DNA from: Kappaphycus alvarezii
Taxonomy: Eukaryota > Rhodophyta > Florideophyceae > Gigartinales > Solieriaceae
DNA: 64,000 nucleotides
Reading direction: 5' to 3'
Assembly (NCBI GenBank): GCA_002205965.3
Contig: NADL03000669.1
Coordinates: 124,001 to 188,000 of the forward strand
In this document: positions 1-10,641 of the stretch, one piece after another
Layout of the letters: each line of letters starts with the position of its first letter
Numbering within the stretch: the stretch's first letter is position 1
The notes under the pieces: generated by a model
Told to the model about the DNA's origin: nothing
Seen by the model: only the letters and a program-made list of their open reading frames with translations
The model's database searches: none
Program-made: the position numbers and the translations under genes

Positions 1-957
1 TTATAGATTTCGAGCTCAATTTCCAAAGCTTAAAACAGAGGTCTTGGGGGTTCTCTTCTCTTAAAATGCTCGAAATTCCTTATGCCATCAAGCACTACCA
101 TGCAATCGCTAGAGGTTCCTTCTTTGCACAAGAGTGTCATTTTGATGTCGCTGCGGTTGTTGCCTATTTTTTGCACACTCCCATGTGTCCGTTAGATAAT
201 CGCAGTGACCATAGCACGTGTTGTCAAGAACAGGTAGTTCAAAGCTGCTGAAGACTCCTAGTTTCCCGCGCGTAAAATATTCCAAGGCGTCTAGAATACT
301 TTATCGACCTTTAATTAGATATTCGCAAAAGACTATTTTCCAGCTCAGCAGTGACAGGGAGGAAAATTGTGGAAAGCGGTCAAGGTGCTAGGTCGGTCGG
401 TACTTTCCGCCAGGGTAGGGGGAATACCGCTTGTTTTACCACAACCGAATCGTTTCGTAATTCAGACTACTGTACTGTACAGTACACGTAAATACAGTAT
501 GTACGCAGAACACAAGTGCTCTGCAGCCAAGAATTGCAGGTAGTACTGTACCACACCTAAAAAAATTAATTTAAAACTAGAAGCTTACAAAGTAAACGGC
601 ACAGTCGTCTACCGAAAAAAATCATCATAAATAGAGTAGCACTTTAGAGACCCCGTAATAATCAAGTTCCAACAGAAGTTCCAACAAATGGTACCAAGTT
701 GGACTTGGCATTTTTGGACGTTCATGTTGTGCATCAGTGTACGGTTCTGGTATACTACTTGTACGGCTTGTACGCTAGAACTGTACTTTTCAGTGCGGTA
801 CTAGAGAAAGGCGCAGATCCGCTATCAATCGGTGGTCGCCGACCCTTGAGCATTAGTGCCGCGGGCGTCGGTTGATCAGACAATTACTTCCCGAATCCCA
901 GCTCGTGCGTTTGATCCATGCCATCGCTACCCTCAAACCCACGTGCGCTTCATCCAG
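1..957. other. Upstream region without a recognised gene
   Basis: No convincing coding region is visible; the longest open frame (66-251) is short and unlike any family I know. The stretch holds the GTACN array at 467-487 and looser GTAC-containing sequence around 710-800. It is best read as the upstream region of the TOE1-like gene that starts at 958. Confidence 0.5.
467..487. promoter_or_regulatory. GTACN pentamer array
   Basis: The run reads ACTGTACTGTACAGTACAC, which is consecutive GTAC tetramers spaced every 5 bp. It lies about 475 bp upstream of the TOE1-like start. It belongs to a family of similar arrays found upstream of most genes here. The regulatory role is inferred from position only. 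Confidence 0.4.
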
Positions 958-2444
958 ATGACCACCCGGTCCTCTCTATCCTCTATTCATATTGTCAACG
1001 TCACAAGAAATGGCCATGAGCCGGGCTTTGGTTCTCTCCTTCAGTGTCTCGACAACCTTAACCCAGAGGCCTTCATCGCCATCGACACCGAATTTTCTGG
1101 CCTACCGAAGGATCCGGATCTAAGAGACCAGCACATACCTACACGGTACACTGCAATTCGACGTGCCGCCAATTCCCACGCAATTTTTTCAGTCGGCGTA
1201 GCGGTGTACAATCCAGTCCATTCCGATACCGAATCCGGTGTCACTACTTATGAGGTCGCAACGTATGACTTTCTGACCTGCTGTGATGACGAGTTTACCA
1301 TGAATGCAGACGCGGGGTCTTTCTTGGCAACTCATGATTTCGATTTCAAGAAAATGTTCAAAGTCGGTATCCGATATACAAGGGCGAGTACGGAAAGAAA
1401 GATGACAAACAAAAACCTGATAGCGACGAATCTTCGAAACAGCATGAAGCTGCTGATGGCAAAAAAAAGTTGAAGGGGAGCAAAAGACAAAGTCGACAAG
1501 AAAAGGCGAATTCTAACATTCCCTTTCGATATGCAAGACTTCCGCGCGGATTACTGTGGCGAATGGGACGCAAAAACGTGCCGATAGTTCTGCACAACGG
1601 TATCTATGATATTGTGTTCCTCTTCGCCGCATTTCAAGCCCCGTTGGCTGAAACACTGGATGGCTTCATTAGGCAACTCGCAGATACGGCACCAGCAGGT
1701 TTCTGGGATACTAAAATATTGGCCGGTGTGGCAGAGGAGCGCGCATCGTTTCTGGAATATCTATTTACAAAAGCAATTTTAAGTGACAAGGTGAGTATCA
1801 GAAACATGAAGGGCTTGCCCGCGAGTGAGTTTTCCGACCCCCCGGAGCCCTGTGAAGCTCTGCTTGGAAAGGAGACCTTATGTCCGTTGTATGCATTTCG
1901 AGGATTTTGCGTGAAGCATGCGTCATGTCCGTTTTCTCATGACCCTTTTGTCATAGCTGCCGAAGAGGAGAAGGGTACGATACCTAAAAGTAAGAATGAA
2001 GCATTCAATGCTTTCAAGGCGGCTAAAAAGGACCTAAAGAGAAAGTTACGTGAATTGACACCCGATCTCAAAGGTCTTTCGAAAAAGCAGCGGAAGAAGG
2101 TCTTAAGCTCCGCGGGAATGCTTGTGGGAAAGGACATCAACGGAAAAAGTCCAACGGAAGACGTGGCAGTTGCAGATGAGGTAGGAACATGTACGACAGA
2201 TGGAGAAGTCAGCGGAGAGAATAACGAAAGCAAAGTTCATACGGCAGGATGGGACGCGTTTTGCACGGGTTACGTGTTTGCTTCTTTACGAGACCAGCTA
2301 CCAGGGGACAAATTCGAGAGGGAGAAAAATAAGGTAGCATTGCTAACGCACAAACTAGGGGCGCTGTCGTTGCGCGAGAGTCAGTTTGCAAACTTGGACA
2401 ATGTTGCTACCGAGAGTTTGCAGCCTGAGCCAAAAAGTTCATAG
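958..2444 (+). CDS. TOE1: TOE1-like CAF1-family deadenylase with C3H zinc finger
   Basis: This is a DEDD-type 3'-5' exonuclease of the CAF1/PARN group. TOE1 trims oligo(A) tails from small nuclear RNAs in the nucleus and Cajal bodies. Visible motifs are AIDTEFSGL (exonuclease I, DxE), the insert-flanking YDFL segment, HNGIYDIVFLF (HNG plus catalytic D) and, later, CPLYAFRGFCVKHASCPFSH, a CCCH finger spaced as in TOE1. A basic, lysine-rich tail follows and may act as a nuclear localisation signal. I chose the ATG at 958 because the frame open further upstream has no ATG. The frame changes near 1377: adding one T to the single T there gives GIRYYKGEYGKKDD and joins the two halves, so a homopolymer error is more likely than an intron. 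No intron is needed. The family call is confident; the TOE1 subfamily rests on the CCCH finger. Confidence 0.85.
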
Positions 2445-2641
2445 CGGTGATAAATGGTCATCGAGGATGATTCCAATGGCTGTTGGCAGTCATTTAAATC
2501 ATTAAGCGCGCCGCAGTGTCCCGTCCAAGAATAAGTGCTACGGTTCAATGAATTTAACCTATGTATTATGTTCACCGCTGGTTAGTGCTACTAAACAATC
2601 TGCGTTGGGTAAACGTCAATCTTGTGAACCGATACTTTCAG

Positions 2642-5020
2642 TTACAAAGGTTTCCCCACGATGCGCACAATTGTGAATGGCGTGAATGGACCGAATCTGA
2701 CATTTTGCATGATCTCGCCTGAGCGCCTCATCCGAATGGTGTATGTGCAGGAATCGGGGTCGTGATCCATAACGTCAACGGGCAACCAAACCTTCTTTGA
2801 CCCTTCTCTGGTGAAGACGATGACATCCTGACCAACCAAATGGCCGTCATTTTCCTTATTCTCTTTGGCCATTTCAGCCTGCCTCGCCGACATCTCTTTT
2901 GCAGAGTTTGGCGCTTCCACCCAGGATTTCCCTTCAGTGCTCCTGCCATAACTTTGCTCCCCCTCCTGCCTGTCACATTTCACAGGCTTTACATGACTCC
3001 TTCTCCTCTTGGGACGGCCGCCTACACCTCTTTGCAATCCCTCCTCTTCAAAAAGTATGTCCAATGAATTCACGCATTTTTCTGCATCCTTGACCACCGG
3101 ATCATAGCTTCCGTTGAAATCTCGGCAATTTGACCAAATAAGATCAATATCTCGCAGTACATCCTCAACGCTATTATAATACCCATGCTCAGGTGTCGAT
3201 GATTCAAGTCGCTCTGTTATAGTGAAAACATTCATCGGATTGGATATTTCGTTGTAATAATTTTCGCAACCCTCGTCGTTGGGATCCACTGGCAGCAGGA
3301 AAGGATAGGCGTGCTGTTCCTTTGCTAATTCACGAAGAGCTCGCAGCACCCTCTGCTGATCTACGAAATCGTAAGATGAGTACACCTCCGCATCGCTCGA
3401 AGACGCTCGGGGTCGCTTTTTTGAGCGGTGTGACCCAACGCCATTCGATCGTTCATACCGTTTCGAGATCGACGGTACATCCATGTCTCGCGCCTGTCTC
3501 TGTTCTTTTTGAGTACCATTAGGCTTCGTCCCGGCTAGAGCAACAAACCCGTCTTTCTTGTTCGCGATACTATCCCTGTCACCCGTTGGCTCAGAGAGGA
3601 ACTCAGAGCGATTTTTAGCATCACGAGGACGCAAAGCTAAGCGATGTGAATCCTTCACGTCGCTTGCGGGTCTAGAATTCTTGTCAGATGGCTTTCTCCT
3701 CCGCGCTCTGGGTAAGGGTTTACGGGCGAGTTTTTTTGCTGTTTCCAAGGCGCGCCTGCCACGTTTCCGCTCTCCTCTACCTGTAGTGGAGTAATTTTCA
3801 TCTTTCCAGCCGCCGCGATTCCTGGACTTGCGGTGCGATACATCTTTAGCCTCGTCACGCATCCTCTGCGATGGCGGTTTTAGTCTGGGACTGTACTCCC
3901 GGGAGGAGTCAGATTTCGCGTCCCCGTATTCCTCCCCTTCGTCATAGCTTGGGTTTGAGACGGCTGGCGAAGCTGCTTCTTTGGTGCCGGATTCACCGCG
4001 ACGAATGTTCGGCTTGTCAACCTCTACTAGGCAGTTGATCTCCAATTTCCCACTTGATAAACCAGAAGTCGCGCTACGCTCATCTCCAAAACCCCACCAG
4101 TTGCGTGATGCCGGACGCCTCCAGGACGACAACGGCAACTCTGCCTCCATCGTTTCTCCTTCGGTCCTCCCAGCGTCGGTCTTGGATGTTTCCTCATCCT
4201 CCTCTTTCAACAGCGCAAACTCTGCGACGATGGGTTGAATACTTGTCCCATTCCGCTCATCTGCAGTAGAGCCAACGGCATGAGCAGGTCTCTCGGCAGC
4301 AACAACAAGGTCCACAGGTGCATCCGTGGTCTTTTGCTCTGCACCGGTTCGTGGCGGAATTCCTGCTTCCTTTCGCGGACTAGGCTCCGGCAATAAAGCA
4401 CCCGCCACGACAGGGACATCGCTCGTTCCTGGACAAGGACGGTCCTCAACCGTCGCGCTTGCCGCTTCGCACGGCTCATCGTCACGACTCGCCTTACCCG
4501 TTCCCGGATCGCGCTTCTTGCCCTTCCCAGAACCCCCCGACACAGAAAATCCGCCTGTCAATCCATCGCTAGGCTTTTTTCCTTCAGGCTCCGCTGTCCG
4601 CGTTTGCTCGGTCTCACCTTCCAATTCAGACCCACGGTTTCCCAGCGACTGTCGCGCAGCTCCATTCACCCGCCCCTCACTTCTCGGTGCAAACACCTTT
4701 TCATGTGCTGCGATAGTCTGTGCGATCCGTTTCAATTCTGTTTTATGCGGACCAGCCGGAGGTTTTGCAGCAGACGGTGGAATCCTTCCAGGATGGGTGC
4801 GAGTGGTTGAGGATGGACGGGGTCGCTTGCTACCTCGAGGGCAAAGGCGTTGCCCCTGTAACTTTCTCAGCTTCCCTGGGGTATTCCTTGCAATGCGAGC
4901 ATTTCCCAGCTGTTCCGCTGCCCCTATCTGAAGGGGCTGCTCTGGGCGGGGCGGTGAGCGCTGGAGTTGGATGGCGCACGAGCTTGCGTTCGCGCGGGCG
5001 GGTTGGTTTGGTCGATTCAT
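2642..5020 (-). CDS. Bromodomain protein with long disordered N-terminus
   Basis: The 792-residue frame is intact and starts at an ATG. Residues 1 to about 530 are low-complexity, rich in Arg, Glu, Ser and Pro, with basic patches that could be nuclear localisation signals. A bromodomain lies at about 550-665. It includes a ZA-loop-like YPFLLPVDPNDEG segment, the helix region YYNEISNPMNVFTI, and SNCRDFNGSYDP, whose Asn is at the acetyl-lysine-contacting position. The last 60 residues (VGQDVIVFTREGSKKVWLPV onward) look like a small beta-rich module that I cannot name; it could be Tudor- or SH3-like. Bromodomains bind acetylated histone tails, so a chromatin role is likely, but no catalytic domain is present. 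It runs tail-to-tail with the TOE1-like gene (197 bp apart). The small gene at 5142-5453 is on the same strand just upstream. Confidence 0.8.
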   Translation of the reverse strand: MNRPNQPARANASSCAIQLQRSPPRPEQPLQIGAAEQLGNARIARNTPGKLRKLQGQRLCPRGSKRPRPSSTTRTHPGRIPPSAAKPPAGPHKTELKRIAQTIAAHEKVFAPRSEGRVNGAARQSLGNRGSELEGETEQTRTAEPEGKKPSDGLTGGFSVSGGSGKGKKRDPGTGKASRDDEPCEAASATVEDRPCPGTSDVPVVAGALLPEPSPRKEAGIPPRTGAEQKTTDAPVDLVVAAERPAHAVGSTADERNGTSIQPIVAEFALLKEEDEETSKTDAGRTEGETMEAELPLSSWRRPASRNWWGFGDERSATSGLSSGKLEINCLVEVDKPNIRRGESGTKEAASPAVSNPSYDEGEEYGDAKSDSSREYSPRLKPPSQRMRDEAKDVSHRKSRNRGGWKDENYSTTGRGERKRGRRALETAKKLARKPLPRARRRKPSDKNSRPASDVKDSHRLALRPRDAKNRSEFLSEPTGDRDSIANKKDGFVALAGTKPNGTQKEQRQARDMDVPSISKRYERSNGVGSHRSKKRPRASSSDAEVYSSYDFVDQQRVLRALRELAKEQHAYPFLLPVDPNDEGCENYYNEISNPMNVFTITERLESSTPEHGYYNSVEDVLRDIDLIWSNCRDFNGSYDPVVKDAEKCVNSLDILFEEEGLQRGVGGRPKRRRSHVKPVKCDRQEGEQSYGRSTEGKSWVEAPNSAKEMSARQAEMAKENKENDGHLVGQDVIVFTREGSKKVWLPVDVMDHDPDSCTYTIRMRRSGEIMQNVRFGPFTPFTIVRIVGKPL

Positions 5021-5141
5021 GGGCTTAATGATGTTTGCGAGGAATGCTTTCCGCTCCCTGGCTCTTACTTGATCGATATCTTCTTGCTTTTCTGTGGTGT
5101 GGCTTGGCTTAACTTTTTCATTTCTGCATCAAACAAGGCTT

Positions 5142-5453
5142 TCATTTGCAATTGAGCCATGGCGCTTCAATATCCTGGCGGATATCATGCTCCAATTCAG
5201 GTGTCAGGACTTGCTGTTTGGCAAGCGTGACGAGTGATTTGGGGTTGAGGTTTTCAGAGGGAATCTGCAGGGGCTTTGTCGTTGAGATAGCTTGTAATAT
5301 TGTTTGAAGCTTGTCCATGCGACGGGTGTCACCAGTCATTCGGGCTTCAACAGCTTTGCGTATTCTGTCAATGGCCCCACTGCGGTTTAATTTGGTGAGT
5401 AATTTCGCGACGGCAGCCTCTTGCTCCGGTGAGGTATTCGGGGAGTTGGTCAT
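5142..5453 (-). CDS. Small helical protein, function unknown
   Basis: This ATG-initiated frame of about 103 residues is predicted to be largely helical: KLLTKLNRSGAIDRIRKAVE, then LTPELEHDIRQDIEAPW near the end. The pattern of a short amphipathic helix with SG-x-DRI and a later vPe-x-eh-DIr helix is reminiscent of ENY2/Sus1, the small SAGA/TREX-2 subunit, or of a FOP/LisH-type N-terminus, but the match is too weak to name it. The end is uncertain: in another frame the sequence continues from 5162 as MAQLQMKALFDAEMKKLSQA and stops near 5070, so one missing base would lengthen the C-terminus by about 30 residues. It sits 121 bp upstream of the bromodomain gene on the same strand. Confidence 0.5.
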   Translation of the reverse strand: MTNSPNTSPEQEAAVAKLLTKLNRSGAIDRIRKAVEARMTGDTRRMDKLQTILQAISTTKPLQIPSENLNPKSLVTLAKQQVLTPELEHDIRQDIEAPWLNCK

Positions 5454-5983
5454 GACGTTGAGAGATTGGATTGGTGGAAGGGGGGATAATGCGCAGATCG
5501 GGGGAGTGTGAGAATTGAAGCGTGGTAGTGTTGTGAGTGAGGGTAGGGACCTGGGTAGTTACAAAGCGAGGGGTTTGATTGCAAGAAGTGAAATGAAATC
5601 GGAGGTAAAGTTGAAGATCAATTAATTAGAATAGGTGTGGAGGGAAATGAAGAGGGAATGGCGAGTGGATGAGTCAATGTGCGAGTGAGGATTGGCGGCG
5701 AAGGCATGAACAGGAACAGAAGGTCAGAGTAGCAAGGAAAATGTGAGGAGACGGTATTGGCCGTGCAAACTTCGAGTGAACGTAAACGGCAACTGCCTGC
5801 AAATCATTCGAAATGGGGCAAAAACCAAGGGTTTGTATTTGTATTAAAATTGATTTTTTTCAACAGCAGTGCAATTCAGGTCGAATTTGCGCCATTTGCA
5901 GGTATTTTGCTGAGATGAACCATAAAAAAATCATCACCTCACCCCGTGAAAGCAGACCGAAATTTTCGTTTGGACAACACTTA

Positions 5984-6002
5984 CTGTACAGTACAGTACA
6001 AT
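5984..6002. promoter_or_regulatory. GTACN pentamer array
   Basis: The run reads CTGTACAGTACAGTACAAT and is about 530 bp upstream of the minus-strand small gene. It has the same repeat unit as the other arrays. The role is inferred. Confidence 0.35.
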
Positions 6003-6312
6003 ACACCCTTCAGCAGCAAATTGCCGCGCGATTTTTCCAGTTTCTTGCAATCAAGTCGGTTTGGTGCGATTCGTGTATGTGAATAACAACTTATCACCCA
6101 ATGCCATGGCAGTGATTGAGTCGAAAGGCTCCCACCTGCGGTTTCGGTAAATAACTGGTACTTTGAACGAACCTCAAGCTGTGTCGCCGCCGTTAACTTA
6201 AACGGGTGTTACCGGGGCGGATGTGGGATGGGATAGATATCAAAATTTCATGCATTGGGATTTAACATTCACGTCCGCAACTGGAATGCCCGAAGCGCAC
6301 ATTGAGACATGA

Positions 6313-6344
6313 CAACGGGGCAACGGGGCAACGGGGCAACGGGG
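6313..6344 (+). repeat. Four perfect CAACGGGG repeats
   Basis: The octamer CAACGGGG occurs four times in exact tandem, followed by an imperfect start of a fifth. It is a simple microsatellite in intergenic DNA. Confidence 0.95.
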
Positions 6345-6840
6345 CGGCAAGAACTGCTTAGCTCTTCTTTTTTTCGTATTCCTCACTGATCCCAATTGGG
6401 AAAAGTGGACGGGCGTCCTAACGATTCGTCAAGAGAAGCTGCATGAATCGCTGACGCTTTGGCATGTGAACAGCGTGTGTTGTGCCCGCAAGGCTTCTCA
6501 CAATTAGCCTAGCTTTCTGTACCTGCATGGCTGATGTGGCAAGCCGACAGGGTAGGGTTTGACAAGTGCCGTGCAAAAGAAATGCACCAAAAGTGATTCT
6601 GCGGTGCTGGTCATTGCAGACGTTGTGTGCTTGAGATGAGAGTTGCGCCGCAAACGTTATGATCTGTACATGAGGTAAGAGAACGGGAGCCGTCCAGAAG
6701 CTTTGTATTTTGCATTTCATTTACAGTAATCGTCAAGTTTCTACGCTCGGTAAGGCAAGTACTGTGCTGACGGCCCAAATGAGTTAGTTACTGCCAGCAG
6801 TAACTAGCCTGTTTATTTCAATATTTGTAGCCCTTGTCAT

Positions 6841-6865
6841 GTACAGTACTGTACTGTACCGTACA
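6841..6865. promoter_or_regulatory. GTACN pentamer array upstream of Grx-MsrA gene
   Basis: Five phased pentamers, GTACA-GTACT-GTACT-GTACC-GTACA, lie 346 bp upstream of the ATG at 7211. The position relative to the gene matches other arrays in the window. Confidence 0.45.
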
Positions 6866-7210
6866 TGCACAGGGTTTTGCCAGTCTCGAGTACCACTCCA
6901 GCCCATCCCTCACGTTTCTCCCTCGTCAGCGTCCATGTGGCCGCGCAGGTCATGCCCTTTATCCACGTATAGACATAGATGTCCTTCACTGCACGTGCTT
7001 AACACACCCTACTTTCTCTGACGTTGCCTTGGGACAAGTTTCTTCCTCCGGCCTTACTACTTTTTTCAAAAAGTCATGTCATTCAGACTTGCTCTGTTAT
7101 AAGTATCACCTTCTCCTCGCAACTTCTCCGCTCCTCAGTCTGCCGTCAGGACATCTCCACATTCCATCAACATTCAACAACATCTATCCACAATTCCATA
7201 CACCTTTACC

Positions 7211-8838
7211 ATGGGAAACAAGTACGCCAAAGCCTCCGCGGGTAGCTCTGCAAAATCCCTCGTCGAAAACGCCATTGCCACTCATCCCGTTGTAATCTTC
7301 AGCAAGTCCTACTGCCCCTACTGCCACTCTGCCAAATCCGACATCCGCAATGCCGGCGCCTCCGTCGCCAATTTTGCACCACCCAAGGTTTTGAACTCGA
7401 CAACATGGGGGCCGAGGGTCGCGCCATCCAAGCTTATCTTGCTCAGCTCACTGGTCGTCGCACTGTCCCCAACGTCTTTATTGGTGGACGATCCGTCGGC
7501 GGCGGAGATGATATCGCAGGTTATGCCAGAAGAAATGTCCAAGCAGATGCTCACTCAGGCTCCTGACCGTCTCGCCGCAAACAATCCCGGTCGTGCGGGG
7601 GGAGCCAGCCGAAGGAGGAGGAGGAGGGAAAAGACGCCGAAGGAGTTGGTGGAGGAGGCTATTGCGAACCATCCTGTCGTGATTTTCAGCAAGAGTTGGT
7701 GCCCGTATTGTCACTCGGCAAAGGCTAATATTGCAAACGTTGCGTCCCAAGTTGACGGCTTTCAAGGAGCCAAAGTCTTTGAGTTGGACCAATGTATGCT
7801 GTTGGTGAGTCCATCCAATCCTATTTGATGGATAAGACGGACGACGAACGGTTCCCAATGTTTTCATCGGCGGTGTTACTGTGGGCGGCGGCGATGACGT
7901 GGCGGGGTTGGCAGCCCGTGGCGAGCTCAAGTCTTTGATCATGGATGCCGTAAAGGGAACAGTGCTTCGGAAGAGCCAGTGCATCCGGATAATCCAGCAC
8001 AACGTTCGTGGAGGAGGCTATTGAAGAGCATCCGGTCGTTGTTTTCAGCAAGTCATGGTGCCCATATTGCAAGGCAGTGAAGAGCACCTGACCAAGTGGG
8101 TGCTGAGGTATCCGGATACGAAAAGGCAAAGGTATTCGAGCTGGACACCATGGGTTCGTTAGGAGAAGATGTGCAACAGTATCTGGCGGACAAGACGGAC
8201 AGAGGACTGTCCCGAATGTGTTTATTGGTGGCAAGCATGTCGGGGGCAACGATACCGTGTCTGCGCATGCCGCTAGTGGCGACTTGCAGACCATGCTGGC
8301 TAGCGCGGTGCAACCGCAGGTGCTGCCGATGTGAGCAAGCCTGCGCCAGCTACGAAAGAGATTGTGTTTGGCGCAGGCTGTTTTTGGGGAGTTGAACTCG
8401 CCTTCAGAGGGTTGTTGGCGTGGTCAAGACCGAAGTTGGATACACCAACGGGAAAATTCCGCGTGACCTATGAGGCAGTATGCTCGGGATTGACGGGCTC
8501 TGTGGAAGTTGTGCGTGTCACCTACGATCCAATGTTGTTTCGTTGGCGGAGCTTCTTAAGATTGGGAAAGCCGTCATGATCCGACATCTTTGAACAAACA
8601 AGGGAACGACGTTGGCACGCAGTACCGCAGCGGTGTTTATTACAATGACGAAGAGCAGGCTGCGGAGATTGCAGAATGGAAAACGGATGCAGGCTCGCGT
8701 CTGTCGAAAGAGGTTGTGTCCGAAATTGCGCCAGTCAGCAATTACTGCACGGCTGAGGAGTACCATCAGAGATACCTCGAGAAGAAGGGTCAAAGTGCGG
8801 CCAAAGGCGATACTACACGTATTAGGTGCTATGGGTAA
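7211..8838 (+). CDS. Triple glutaredoxin fused to methionine sulfoxide reductase A
   Basis: Three glutaredoxin domains in a row are followed by MsrA, about 540 residues in all. Each Grx keeps a dithiol CPYC site: FSKSYCPYCHSAK near 7300, FSKSWCPYCHSAK near 7700 and FSKSWCPYCKAVK near 8060. Each is followed by the FELD, VPN-FIGG and GG-DD/ND motifs of the fold. MsrA shows GAGCFWGVE with the catalytic Cys, then NKQGNDVGTQYRSGVYY and the C-terminal YHQRYLEKKG. MsrA reduces methionine-S-sulfoxide and is re-reduced by thioredoxin or by glutathione/Grx; fused Grx domains would supply electrons in cis. The MsrA part has no ATG of its own (it begins Asp-Val-Ser in frame with Grx3), which supports fusion. 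The frame is broken in about eight places. At 8204, 8314, 8529 and 8562 a homopolymer is one base short, so these look like sequence errors. A natural Grx-MsrA fusion is known in Gracilaria. Starts MGNK, so N-myristoylation is conceivable. Confidence 0.82.
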
Positions 8839-9123
8839 AGCTGCAGCAGGATCTCTACTGCGCTGGAGATGGCTTGTATAGATTTTGTTTGTCAACTCGT
8901 AGGCAATCGATGAACTGCATTCCTCTATTCTACGACTGGGTAAAAGATATTTGTCACAGGAGCTTTTTGCCCTGCGCCTAGAGATAGTATAAGCTTTGGC
9001 GCTTTGCCCCCGTTCTCAGGAAGCGAGCGATCAAGCGGCAGAACCATTTGAAACGTGATGTTTGGCTTTACTGTGTGATTCTAAACTCGGTAAGAGTAAA
9101 ATTGTGGCACGGACCTGTGGGCC

Positions 9124-10236
9124 TCAGCTGCCGTGTAATCCTATCATACTGGCGTCGTGGTCACGACGGAGTGAGAAGAAAATGGGACTTGCTGTGGCGT
9201 AATCCCCAAGGAAGTGACCACTTGCGGCCTTGCGAGCCAACTGGACCGTTCTCTTGGAGAAGCGGAGCGCAAGGATCTTTCTGTTCCGCAGCGTAGCGGG
9301 CTGGTTCTTGTCCAAACCGGGAGCACCAGTGTCATTGACACTACGGGTTGCCACCTCCTGGACGGCAGCGGCGGCCTTTCGCTTCTTAATATTTTCTGCG
9401 ACCGCCTCATAAACGGAAAATGTAATACCCGCCAGTGGGGCCAAGAAGACAATCCTTGGGACGACACCTTTCATCAAAGTACCCGCCCCTTCCTCAGCAA
9501 CAATCTTGCGTAGGGTGCCAACAATGCCCGAATACTGAACAGCGCGCCTACCTTTTGGGTCATGATCCTGGTCTTGACAACATCGACCGGGGTCATAATA
9601 ATCGCGGCGACAGCGCCCGCAACTCCAGCAACGGCCAAATTCTCATCATTCTCCGGCTTGCGTCCCCTGACCGCCTGAAAAATCTTCTTTCCCTGTGCAT
9701 GAAACAAAAACGACAAGGCATTCCACGGTACATCCCTCGAAATAGTAGCCACCAACCTTTGTACAATGCCGTCGGCCCTTGCGCACCGACGGTTTCCCTC
9801 AAAGCGACAAAAACGTTTGGATAAATATCAGCCTGAATCCTCTGCTTCAAAACCTCCTGCGGCACACGACAAGAAGCAGCCGCCAAAGCACCAGCAGCCC
9901 CAGCCAGTAAACACGAGCCTGCGCAAAACGGTCATCCGGCAGCAAAGCGGAAAGTTTCTCCTTTGCGGATTCAAAGGCGAGGAATTGAATAGCGCCTGCG
10001 GGGAGAGCGAGTGTGATTTGTGGAATGACTCCCTTGATAAATACGCCTGGTCGCCAGGATGCGGCGACATCGCGTGCTTGGAGACGTGTGCGGATGACAT
10101 CGACGGGATGAAGAAGAGTCTGTGCTACGCCGCGTGCTATGGCGCCTGCGACCATGCGTTCGCGAAAGTTGAGGACTATTGGTACGGCGGTGGTTGTTGA
10201 GACGGTGGGGGGTTGGGGGGGGTTGGATTTCGACAT
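9124..10236 (-). CDS. Mitochondrial carrier family (SLC25) protein, SAM-carrier-like
   Basis: This is a solute carrier of an organellar inner membrane. Three carrier repeats are visible on the minus strand. The first is GVAQTLLHPVDVIRTRLQAR (PxDxxRxR signature) near residue 40. The second is VPQEVLKQRIQADIYPNVFV followed by GPTALYKGWWLLFRGMYRGM. The third is AGAVAAIIMTPVDVVKTRIM followed by LMKGVVPRIVFLAPLAGITF. The PQEVLKQR wording in repeat 2 resembles S-adenosylmethionine carriers, but substrate assignment from this is tentative. The start is the ATG at 10236. A long hydrophilic tail follows the last helix. The coding frame changes about four times, again without substitution-type stops, so I treat it as an intact gene in imperfect sequence. 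Confidence 0.78.
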
Positions 10237-10622
10237 GGTTTGTTGTTGAGGGGTGGGTGGGTTGGTGGGGGGGAGGTGATGATGGTTATTGAGTGGTTGA
10301 GGTGAGGCGGGAATGGAGGTGGCGCAGTTGACAATAATTTGCTGCTTGTTGGGTGAGGCCGATTATACGTGTGTCCATTGACTGGAGATCGCATTTGGTT
10401 ACTTTTTGTTGTGTTGAATCGGCCCCATTTCTGATTTTTTTTTGAATCGGAATGATCCATTCTGCACAATGCTCTACGCCAGTTTCAAGGACTGGCACTG
10501 GAAAAACTTTTTCAATTCACATTTGAAAATTCCCCACCCATCACAACATGACCCACCTCCTCGCGTGAAACCATCGCCAAAAAACAACATAAAAATAAAT
10601 GCCAACCGACGCCTGCCCCCAT

Positions 10623-10641
10623 GTACAGTACTAGTACTGTA
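10623..10641. promoter_or_regulatory. GTACN array upstream of photosystem II gene
   Basis: The run GTACAGTACTAGTACTGTA is a near-perfect palindrome 340 bp upstream of the ATG at 10981. The surrounding 10237-10980 region otherwise contains only low-complexity C/A-rich sequence and the divergent carrier promoter. Confidence 0.42.

Larger units (their letters stand above)
5454..7210. other. Intergenic region between divergent genes
   Basis: No supported coding region is present. It separates the minus-strand small gene and the plus-strand Grx-MsrA gene, so it should hold both promoters. It contains two GTACN arrays (5984-6002 and 6841-6865) and a perfect 8-bp tandem repeat at 6313-6344. Confidence 0.5.

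Noticed and set aside
4326-5028. Plus-strand open frames opposite the bromodomain gene
   Set aside because: Mirror frames of the Pro/Arg/Ser-rich disordered region; the minus-strand frame is longer, continuous and has a domain.
6834-7295. A 153-codon frame over the start of the Grx-MsrA gene
   Set aside because: It begins inside the GTACN array and reads the Grx start in another frame; the ATG at 7211 begins the conserved domain.
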